Source of the DNA: Panonychus citri
Taxonomy: Eukaryota; Arthropoda; Arachnida; Trombidiformes; Tetranychidae
Length of the DNA stretch: 64,000 nt
NCBI RefSeq assembly: GCF_014898815.1
Contig: NW_026515543.1
Coordinates: forward strand, 3,534,001-3,598,000
Direction: 5' to 3'
How positions within the stretch are numbered: the first letter of the stretch is position 1; each line of letters opens with the position of its first letter. A program made the translations under genes and the position numbers. The notes beneath the pieces were generated by a model, which did no database searches, was not told where the DNA came from, and saw only the letters and a program-made list of their open reading frames with translations. Below, piece by piece: positions 53,613 to 64,000 of this stretch.

Positions 53613-56600
53613 TTAAAGTCCAGTTTTACCGAGCCAAGGGTAAAAAGATGGACATGATTGACATGTTTTCATGAAACGATGACCATGTTGACCACGAACG
53701 TTACAAACAGTCGGATGGTTACAAGGTCCAGGTCGTGATTCAACCAATTTTTTACAGTCCCATGGTTCAAATGAATTAACTGATGAGAGAGGAGTGGGAT
53801 CACGGACCCACTGGAGCATTTGCCATTTGGTGGTAAAATAAACATCTCCATAGGATAAAATTTCATCAATGAACTTCATGAATCCCTTGCGGTGATGGGC
53901 AGTGTTAAACCAAGCGGAATGATAGTAAAGGCCGAACGGAGCCCGATTTGAGTTGTAATGACGTTTAAAGTTACGTAAAAGCATATTATAAACACCATCC
54001 TCATCACTTGGGTTTGAACAAGCGTCGCCCATTGAACATCGGCCACCTCGAAGATCTTCCCACATAACCATACCTGAGGATAAATTGAATTAAAAAATAA
54101 GAGAAAATTAAATCTTAATTGGAGATAACGATTCACAAGATAAGAATCAATATTAATTAATCAACGGCATCCAACATATTATGAGTATATCCTAATAAAG
54201 AGATAGTAAAATATATAGTAAATGAGTTATGTATTAATAGATTAATGAACCAAATTAAATTCAAAGGTAAAAATTAAGATTAATTGTGAAAAATCACCAA
54301 TCTGATGGTTTGATTGAGGATACGAAGATGAAGTGATAATTAGTAAATTGATTGGGCTAATATTTGATTTGTTTGTTTTGGTAAACAGTTCTGATATTGA
54401 TTAATTAACCAACATCAATTTGTGGTGTATAAATGTTAAGGTGTGGTAAATGATATTTAATCAGTTATCATCTAAGATAATTAAGACTCATTATCAATAG
54501 TTAATTTTCAATTAAACAATTAAACTGAAAAGCAAAAGCTTAAGGTGAACTAAATAAACATAAACCGAATCGAGATGAAATTGACAAATAAGATGTCAGA
54601 TTAAGATTAACGAGAATCATGATTAAGATTCAGTGATTGATTAGATTTACACAGATTATGAGTAATAAGCAATTAAGAATAGACAAATTGAATAATTGTC
54701 AAATACGATGATTGACCTTGTCCCTAAGTGGAACCGCCAGCGCATAAAAACAGTTAATATCATTTTAGATTCAGAAGCATAATCATCATTTTGAACGCCT
54801 GTTAATTGACCTCATAAATAGTTAGTTGATTGTTGCGTTTAAAATGCGTGTGAGTATTAAATTGTGGTTAAGATCGTGTGAAAGTGAAGCTTTTTTTGGG
54901 TAGAAAACGAGAAAAGGAAAGTACAGACAAATCGAAAAGAAGAAAAAAAGTTCTAAAACAGTTCGAAAATTTCGAGAAAAAATCAACAATAACAACAAAC
55001 GGAACGAAAGTATTACCTCAAGTTAGAATCATTATTGTCTAATATTGACCCTCAATCGACGATTAACAATGAAAATCGAACAATCAATTAACTAATTCAT
55101 TTTGAGTCTTAAATTTTTGATTATAATTAATTTCAAGTTCTCTTAATTGAACTCAATAAGAATAAAATTAGACTAATTAGATGAAAGATACGAGAATCGT
55201 ATTTGTTTCAGCGTTTTTTCAAACTCCAAATGAAAGAAGCGGAAAAAAAAGGTAACCTAACCTATCATTATGATTGCACTACTAACAACATCATCATCTT
55301 AATCAACATTTTAATCAACATTCATTTAGTTGCTATTAATCATTAAAAAGAGAGTAGAGGTTAAATTGAAACAAAACGCTTTGTTTAATTGTTGTTGAAA
55401 TTGTTGATAATGATGTCGATGATGATGAGAGTAGAAAAGCAGAAAAAATGAAATTAAATTGAACAGAAAGTTTTGATTCGCTTTGACCCAAGTCTAATTA
55501 ATCAACTAACTACTACTACAGTTAATCTATCATCATCTCTAATACATAACAATTAATTTTAAACTAATCAACCAGGAAGACGAAACTTCTTAGGGAACAC
55601 ACATTCACTTTCACTAAGCTTATTTGTGAGATGAATGATGATAAAGATGATGATGATATTATCGTTTTGATGATGATTTTAAAATTACAACATTCAAATG
55701 TTACAATAATTAGATTCGCAATTGATGAAAACCTTGATTGACCTTAAAACAAGAAACATTAATGAAAACTTGAGCTTCGCTGTTACAATTACACACAATT
55801 ACCATCATCAACATCGTCCTCGTCCTCATCATCATCTTAATCACCATCACCATCGCCATCAGCATAACCATTTTCAATCTCCTTTCTCTTATATTGTTGA
55901 TCATTTTCAATACTCTCTCTCTCTCTCACTCTTAATGAATTAATACAAGAAAAGTTAGTTAACTATTACATGATAATGTAAACAAACAGTAAAAAACCAA
56001 CACCGATTACGAGACAACGTTTCAAAGTGAAAAAACATTAAGAAAGATTTAAAATCGTTAAAACAAAATGAAATAATTAATAAGCTAATACCTGATTCTT
56101 ATTAATTTTTAATAGTAATTTAAAGATACACAACAGAAAAGCTAAAATTTGAGACTAAATTACTGACCCAAATAAGATTATCATCAAATTAAATCCTTGT
56201 TCACCGCAGAGAGTATTAAGATACATTGAAAAGAGAGGATCTTGGAAAATGTGAACAAGTAACAATTTAAATTCACTTGGTTATGGATTAGTAAATTAAC
56301 TCAGATCAATGAGTTAGATTGATTAAATTAATTGTTTTCATTTGGTTTTTAAATGAAAAGTAAATGTTTTCGTTATAATAAAAGTCTAAAAAGTTTCGAG
56401 TCCACGGAAATGGACAACACGATTTCAATTCTTTCAAAATTAATTACTCAATCGGGTTTAACGTGTTAACTTGCAGTTAATAATAATAATGATAATTGGA
56501 GATGATGATTAAAAGAAATCATAATGTTCACAATTTAAAATTAGTCGATAATCAAGTTAATAGCTTTCAATTGAAAATGAAATCACGTAAAGTGTAAAAT

Positions 56601-58655
56601 CAACATTGTAAAAGTTGCAGTTGATTATCCAAATGATGATAATCATCTTAATCATCATCGTTGAACATTTTAAAATTGAAAGTGATTAGGTGATTGGTGG
56701 TAAATCGGTAAATCCGATTGAAACAAAGTTGATTACTTTAAATAAGTTAAATTAATCTAATAATTGACCTGGAACAATAAACTGATGGCCTCCTGAGGAA
56801 ACCGGAAATTGGGATTTATGTTACTTTTCATCGTCATCACATCAATAAGTTAATTAACTGCAAGCTAAAAAAGTTAATATCATTATCTTAAGTAACAAAT
56901 GAAATGATGTAACTCTTTACTTTTAAATCATCAAGATTATGATGATAATCATCATCATCATCATCAATCCATATTAATCATCAATAGTAGTCCTTTTGTT
57001 CAAAAAGTAATGATAATAATAGTTACAATAATCCAATTTGATTAGTTGGCTCTTTTTTCATCATCATCATGATAATAATTAGAAAAGATAATGAATAAAA
57101 AAATTGAAAGAGAAAAGTGGAAAGTGAAATAAGGAGTAATCCGGAAGACAACGGACTTAACATCGGACATGATTAGATCATCATCATCATAACAATAACT
57201 TAAGGGAGTCTTTTTAATCATCTTTGAGAGTTGATTGATTTCAATTGTGTACAATTGAGTTTACAGGTTAATAGGATCTCTGATTAATATCAAAGTAAAG
57301 TAGCATTTGGTTAAATTGTTGAAGATAAAGTGTATTACTTGAGTTTAATTGTGATGATGATGATGATGATGATGATCTGTTTGCGGTCGGTCACACGATT
57401 CGGAGCAACAATTATAATACATGGTGAATGATGATAAATAGGAATCAGATTAGAAAAGAATGGAATAGTTTTTTTTCCTTCTCGATAACAAGAATCGTTT
57501 TGAATTGTTTATCATCTAAGGTAGAAAGAGAAATGAAAACAGTAAACATGAAGAATAATTAAGAAAAAACTATCGGATATGATTCTGGTTCTGAATCAAG
57601 ATGATGATCATGATGAAAAGAAGAAGTTGTTTTCCTTTCTGTTGATGATAACGAGCCCAAGTTACAGTATTTATGTTGATTATTTTGCTTTTTTCTTTCT
57701 TAATCATCAACATCGCTTGTGTTCAGATAGGAAAGAAAAACAAAATCCGTGATCCACCAACGTTATTATACTTTTGCTGGGATGAAATTTGGTTGATCGT
57801 GAGACACGGTCAGTAAAGTAACTACTTGCAAACGAAAGTTGTTGTTGATGTGCTTTAATATCGCTTATTATCAACAACGTCAACGTAAAATGAATAAACA
57901 ATAACACGATTCTCTTTATCTTTCCAAATTTCTCATTAAAGTGTCTCAATCAAGTCTTCATTATTTTTTTTTTCACCACTTCCGACTTGAGGAAGATGGA
58001 GAAAGGTTATCTTTCACTTTCTCTATCAAATTCTCTCATTTACACTTTGGAATAAGGTGAGAGAGGGTTTGAGAAAGATGTAGCACTTATTCAATTAATG
58101 GATTCGAAATGATAGGATGAGTGAGATTTTAATCTCAATAGATTTTGATAAACACCATCACCAAGGTTTCCATGAAAACGGAAAACAAATGAAGAGAAAG
58201 TGATTAGAATATAAGAAAGGGTGTTGGCTTTTAGTTGATATTCCAACAAAGGGTTATTGTTATCAATACAATTAGCCAAGATTTTTAATTAATTTGATTC
58301 TCACTGCAAAGAAAAAAATATGATAATAAATGAATCTGTTTACTTACCAACTTCCCAGACACCAGGAAATGATTCAGTTGGACAAGGAGCAATCATACAC
58401 TCATGGTTAACAGAATAATCCAAAGTGTAAGGCCAAAATGGTGGCTTATTGTCAAACACGGGCATTGATGAATCATAAGTGAAATTATCGTTGTACAACA
58501 TTTGGAACATTTTATTTCCACCAATTTGCAAGAACGGAGCTCTCATTCCTCTAACATCCTCCATCTTAACACCACCATAAAGATACAAAACTTCACGTTG
58601 TCCATGAATCTCCTTGTGCCATTGACTGGTTGAAAATTTCTCGCCAAATGAGTGA
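53613..58655 (-). CDS. CDA: Chitin deacetylase, last two exons (5' part not found)
   Basis: Secreted enzyme removing N-acetyl groups from chitin in cuticle or tracheal matrix. Exon 58655-58348 encodes HSFGEKFSTSQWHKEIHGQR, the NodB motif DVRGMRAPFLQIGG, YDSSMPVFDNKPPFWPYTLD and CMIAPCPTESFPGVWEV. The final exon 54073-53613 encodes MVMWEDLRGGRCSMGDACSN, then NRAPFGLYYHSAWF and WVRDPTPLSSVNSF, ending in TCQSCPSFYPWLGKTGL. These blocks match the serpentine/vermiform group. Phases agree across a 4.3 kb intron (GTAAGT; TCCTCAG). At the junction the residue before MVMW is Gly, where the family usually has Pro. The exons for the signal peptide, chitin-binding and LDLa domains and the first NodB motif (TFDD) should lie upstream, probably beyond 64000. 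Confidence 0.93.
54074..58347 (-). other. Large final intron of the chitin deacetylase
   Basis: 4.3 kb, far longer than other introns here. AT-rich with CATCAT/ATGATG runs (for example 55800-55870, 56941-56967, 57353-57376). I found no nested gene; open frames near 55710-55943 and 57042-57949 lack coding character or an ATG. Confidence 0.6.
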
Positions 58656-61600
58656 CTATTTAAGTAGAAGAACAAAGAAAAGAACAAAATTATTAAAACT
58701 AAAGACCATCAATCAAAACAAACGAATGCAAACAAAAACAAAACAAAATCAAAATTCCAAATTTAAATTAATTAGTTAAGGTCAAGTTATGATTAAGAAA
58801 CAGAAACAATTAACATAATGATCAACATAAATGTTTCCTTTTGGAGGGAAACAGTTGCTATGGGAAAATCTCTGTTCTCCTATTGGTTCATTTCAATGTC
58901 AATCTTGTTTTCTATTTGTTTCTCATTTTGGTCAAGTTAATTGTTGATGGAATTATTTTTAATACGTTTTAACCTAAATTGTAATAAAACCTTTTTTTTT
59001 AATCAACGGATTATTAAAGAATCAGTGATTAATCAATTGGAATAATGTTTTCACAGCTTCTCTCTTTTTCCAACATAAATTGTTAATTCTTTTCATAAAA
59101 AAAAGGTAAGTCTCTCATCTACCATTATGTTTACCATTGTTGTTTGTTGATTATTCTGAATATCGGTGATTCCTAATTTGTAGTTTCTTGATTAATTAGG
59201 TTAAATTTAGTTGATTGTTAATGATTATTTATACCTGTAAGTAAATTAATCTTCTTTCATTAGAAATTATTTTTATTCTTTTTTTGCTTCTTCTCTTTTT
59301 CTTAACATATTCCAGGTTCATAATGAAAATCACGTAACATGGTAACGAATGAAGGTAGAAAGGACCTGATATTTGTTTTCACCCTAAAGACTAACCTTTA
59401 TACATCAAGATTATTACCCCTTCTTAACCTTGGAAGTGATTTTTTTTGTTTCTTCAAACCAATTAATGTAACCAATTGATTTCTGCAAATTATTTATGCT
59501 AATCATAATCACGATGATCCTGTTAAAGGTGATGATGGTTTTGCTTATTTGGTGTTAGTATCAGTGATTTGGGATAATTGTTTATAAGCAATGAACATCT
59601 AATTGTCACATCAACTAATTATTCATCTTGATGAGAGAGAGATATATATATTAATATATATACTCACTCTTATACTCAATTTGTTAATCAATTATACCAA
59701 TTGGTGACATTGAAAGAAGGATAAAGGTTGAGGATTGGTATAAACAACAACCTTTAAGCTAATAGATTATCTCTGCTTAGCACGTTTCACCAACACCAAC
59801 CATTTAATACACTGTTATCTGTTTGTCCCAATTAACTACTGATGTTGGTTCACCAATAGAAGCAAAAAAATGTCACCATACTACTTGACTCTCGCTCTGT
59901 TGATGATAATGATGATAATCTATCTAACCTGTTGCCGTTGAAATAGATAACAACGAAATTGAACGTGAAAATGAAAACGAAATCAACTCTTAAAGGTTGT
60001 GATATAATTTTCATCTCATTTTTGTGAGTGAATGTGTTTGCGTAGATGTGCCTTGAATAAAATTATCACAGTCCAATTACGATCAACTCTAACGGTTTCT
60101 TATCGACACCAACAATCAATGAAGCAGAAACAATATTTGGTTCTTATTATTACATCATAGCCTCAGGATTGGAAAGTGAAAGCTTTTTAAACATATACAC
60201 ACACTCGATGGTAATGGATATAATTATTTCATCAATAGTGACAATATGATTCTGAAAAATGAAGGCGCAATCAAAGACACAACTGATATGATATAATAAT
60301 AGTGATTAAGTGTGGTGATAATCAAATGCCTCTGGAAATGTTGATAAACTTAACCTCAATTCTGCTTGATTATCAAGTTTACTTGGTATTAGCAATACAA
60401 TTGAATATGATTTTCAATTTTTATCAACACTCAAAATCAATTGTAACAATAATAATTACAAACCCCGTTAACCATTATCAAGATATTAATCCAACATATC
60501 CACTTAATACAAGTAATCATATGGTCACTGGTAATTGATTATCGATAAACAATTTAACTCCTGATTTTCAGTGTACGAAAAAAAAGTGACAATTTAATGT
60601 TTAATTGTTAATCGGATAATCAAAGAAACAGAAAACCAGATTATCTCACATTAATTACAATTCGCAATTAATGTCAAGCTTAATTTAATTTAATTTAATT
60701 CATAAGAGTAAATTTCCTGAAAGTTTTTTTCTCCAATAGAAATTAATGAAAATCACTCTAATCAAATTATGCTAATTATTCCGATACAATTAAGTAACAA
60801 TTTAAAACTACACAGTTAATTTTACTTAACTAAATTAAAGCGATAAAATTTAATTGACAATCGATAATAATAATTACCGATAATAACTTAATCGCTTCTT
60901 AATAGCCCAATCATTACATAATTATTTCTAACTACTTACTAATCAATTGATAATCGAGAAAGCGATTAACTAATGATTATGATTAACTTGAGAGGTAAAT
61001 TAACTTGTAACAGATATAAATCAGCATAACAATCAACCAATATAACAATAATCATACCTGATTATGGTTTAACAATTAAGGCTTAAAGGAAAGTGACAGA
61101 AAGGGAAAAAAAGATTAACAATTGATATTTAATTGTTTGATTTGATTTACTAAATAACCAAATGTATCAAGTAATTGTTATTGAAATTGGAAACCGCTGT
61201 TAATCATGTATATTTAAATAAGAATTAGTTAATTGTTGGTAAAAATCAACAATCCATAACAATGAAAATGAAAAGTTTCAAAGCAAAAGAGGTAAAAAAA
61301 AATTCATTCAACATTCAAATTTAAATTGTCGATTAACTAATTAAACCAGAATCATCAACATGATATTAAGTTAATCATCGTCAGGGGATTTAAATTGATT
61401 GATCTAATGGATTAACAATCAAATGAAATATTCAACCCTGAATGAAAAACTGATGATGATTCTTGGTGATTAAGCTGATTAGTTGATAATGTTTTAAATT
61501 TAGATACAAATATCTTCATGATGTTTTTGATTGCTCTTCATTTAATATACATTAAATCAAGAAGATGATGAATATAATTTATATGAAATGAAAAAATATA

Positions 61601-64000
61601 CGGAAATTTTTTCAATTGAATCTTAATATAAGAAACTGATTACCTTTCGCCTCCAAGGTAATTCAGTTAAATAACTGAATTTAGTTATAATTAAATCACA
61701 AAAAATAGTGAAAAGAGAGAGAGAGAGTTAAATAAAAAAGCAAGGAACCAAAATGATTAGTTAATCAACTGATTAACTACAATTTTCACTGTTTTTGGTA
61801 TCATTTTCATGACAATTTTTATGTTTTTTTCTTCATCATCAACTCCATCCTCATCTTAACCGTAATAACAGTTTTTTTTCATCCTAATTCTAACCTCATC
61901 CCTATCATCACAATCATCATCTCATTTATCCAAAGCATTCATCATCATCATCATCTTTATCTTCACAATCGTACTTACGACTTCACTTCGTTAGGACTGA
62001 AATTCATCTTCAAAACGATCATCTTAATCGTGATCACGTTGATTTTTTTATTCGTTATCAACATTACAGTTGACAATTTACAGTTAATCTTAATCATTAT
62101 CATCCTAATCATCTTTATCTTCATTTTAACCAGAAAATGGTTTTGAAGATGAAACTTTAATTTTCATATTCATCCTCATCATTAATATTATTATGATGAT
62201 GACAAAAAAAAACTTTATTGTATTGATAGTTACTCAATCAGCTAATCATTTAAAAAGCTACAACTTTATAATAATAATTTGTATCAATATCAACAAGTAA
62301 ACACAATTTATTTGATTTTACAATCATTAATTCATTCAGCCGATTATTGGATGTTCATTCAGATAAATATATATATTTATACACACTTATCATCATCATT
62401 ATCATCATTATTAATACTCTTTCCTAATCTCTGTCTATTTATTACTATTGTGGATTGTGTGTATTACCTGATTGTTACTTGAAAAGCTATTGAAGCAACT
62501 CTAATCCTTTCAACCATTTCAATTCCGTTAATTTGACAGTTAATCAGCCGAACAGGTAAATAGTAGTCATGTTAACTGATCAACGAATCAAATATATATT
62601 ATTAAATAATGATAATCATAAATGATGATAATGATAATAAAAGGTAAATAATAATAGTTCTGATGACAATAGTAACGAATTGGTGAAAATAATAAAGAGA
62701 TGATGTTTCCGAATGAGAAAAAATTTCATCCTTTTTTTTTTGATCATTTTCTTTATGATAGAATTAAAATTAAGTCTATTAACTTGTTAACTAACTGTTA
62801 ATAAAGTTAATTAACACGTCAATATGGTGATGATTATCAATTAACTTTTCTTGATTAGTTTGATTAGTTAAATGAACAAGTTGTTAATATTTGATTGTCT
62901 TCCAATGAATGTCAGATCAAACAAAAATAATGAATGAGTTCATTAAGAAATCATTGATTGTTAATCAACGTTTTAATCATTAAGTTCAGCCTACGCAAAC
63001 TAATTAACTATTTGAGCTAATTTACATTAGCAAACAATCATAATTGTTAATTGTTACCCGCTTCTGATAGTATTATAATGCTGTGATTAGTTTAATCATG
63101 ATCAAAGTTAAATATTCGTGAAAAATTTTAATCAACAAGGATCCAGATAATAAAATGAACAAAAAAATAGGATTTGATTGTCTAGTGATTGAGTTAATTG
63201 TTGTTTAATCTTAATTATTATATTGTTGATATTGTTCATCGTCACTTGTATGGTTAATTGTTAATAAGTATTGGTTAATAAGTGAACGAGTTGATAAGGT
63301 GTGTTCACTAATTAACTTTGAGTGTGAACACAATGGTTAAGAACAATATTTGATGATCAAGATTGAAAATCTAACAATCAACAAATTGTTCACAAAAAAA
63401 CAGTGATCATCGGGGTGTTGACAGCATAAACCTTGACAGTTGATGTTGTTTCATCATCGTCAACAATTTGATTCTAGTTTTTAATTGTTTGATTACTTTT
63501 TTGATCACAATTAAACTTCAGCAGGGTTTCTGTTCATATTTTAAAAGCAAATCTATCAGTCAAAAAAATAGACACAATTGTGATTGTGTGAGTGTCTCTT
63601 GATTGTTGTTAGTGATGAAGGTAAATCAACAATCAGTAAATTGTTGTATTGATTGTGTATAAGTTAAAGTTACAGTTAAATAATGAAAGCAAAAATAAAA
63701 GTAAAGCAAAAGTAATTGAAAGTGAATCAGATTCTTGTGATGAACAAATAGAAAGACTAATTAATGATTAAGGCGTTGATTAGTGAATCAAGAATTAGAA
63801 AAAATTAAATATTAATTGTTGTAATAATAATTAAACCAATGCCTTAAGCTACAACAATTAAATGGTAAATATCAAAAATTTGTATTATTTTTTGATAGGT
63901 TGGGACGATAATCAATTTGTTTTGTTCATAAATATTAATAACGATTAACAAGATTATCAAATTGTGATTAAAATCAGTTAATGATTAATTTTTCTTGGTT
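58656..64000. other. 5.3 kb, probably upstream intron(s) of the chitin deacetylase
   Basis: AT-rich, with (TTTAA)n near 60681-60702, a TATATATATTAATATATATAC palindrome-like run at about 59643-59662 and CATCAT runs near 61935-61955. Upstream exons of the deacetylase are expected on the minus strand, but I recognise no NodB TFDD, LDLa or chitin-binding motif. Two tiny splice-bounded stretches (61674-61644 and 61996-61979, minus) are noted as speculative. Confidence 0.4.

Noticed and set aside
57707..57949. 80-codon minus frame resembling a secreted peptide
   Set aside because: It has no ATG at the start of the frame and lies in the deacetylase intron without splice support.
1..64000. CRISPR arrays, bacterial operons, rRNA or tRNA genes
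   Set aside because: No spaced direct repeats, rRNA blocks or tRNA B-box patterns were seen; the window is clearly eukaryotic nuclear DNA.

Overview
This is an AT-rich eukaryotic window with short GT-AG introns (mostly 50-110 bases). It contains a chitin deacetylase, a Tigger/pogo transposon and animal-type regulators (BAZ2, MED9, MEAF6, ASCC2), so the source is an arthropod. The compact genes and densely packed neighbours would suit a mite, but no sequence here settles the species.

Layout. 1-659: 5' end of a small secreted-protein gene (-). 5187-12195: a ten-exon BAZ2 chromatin regulator (-), followed upstream by about 2 kb of alternating purine and pyrimidine tracts (12350-14400). 15838-16952: arginase (+). 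17121-17967: decayed partial copy of the BAZ2 gene, introns included. 18632-21731: three minus-strand genes (glycolipid transfer protein, an unknown four-pass membrane protein, UBL4), then MEAF6 (+) from a shared divergent promoter. 24117-26226: long His/Asp/Pro-rich secreted protein (+). 27411-27959: acyl-CoA-binding protein (+). 28519-31596: three small minus-strand genes (Cys-rich secreted protein, MED9, an unknown protein). 32394-35843: ANKFY1/Rabankyrin-5 (-). 36869-37819: a TSSK-like pseudokinase (-), divergent from the DNA primase large subunit PRIM2 (38415-40304, +). 40570-41366: GET1/WRB (-). 47957-50410: ASCC2 (+). 53613-58655: the last two exons of a chitin deacetylase (-). The final 5 kb holds no recognised gene.

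The most striking structure is a 5.7 kb Mutator-like element at 42141-47836. It has a 9-base target duplication (TGACGTTGC) and roughly 40-base terminal inverted repeats, and it sits between GET1 and ASCC2. It carries a broken transposase-SWIM-Ulp1-PHD gene on + and a second gene on -. An intact Tigger element (42162-43453) has landed about 20 bases inside its left terminal repeat, at a TA.

Several otherwise intact genes (BAZ2, ACBP, ASCC2, the His-rich gene, the small 31.3 kb gene) each need exactly one extra base to restore frame, and exon phases agree with this. Residual single-base assembly errors are the simplest reading; real lesions need to be excluded. The genes form no single pathway. 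UBL4 and GET1 both belong to tail-anchored protein insertion but lie 19 kb apart with no sign of co-regulation.
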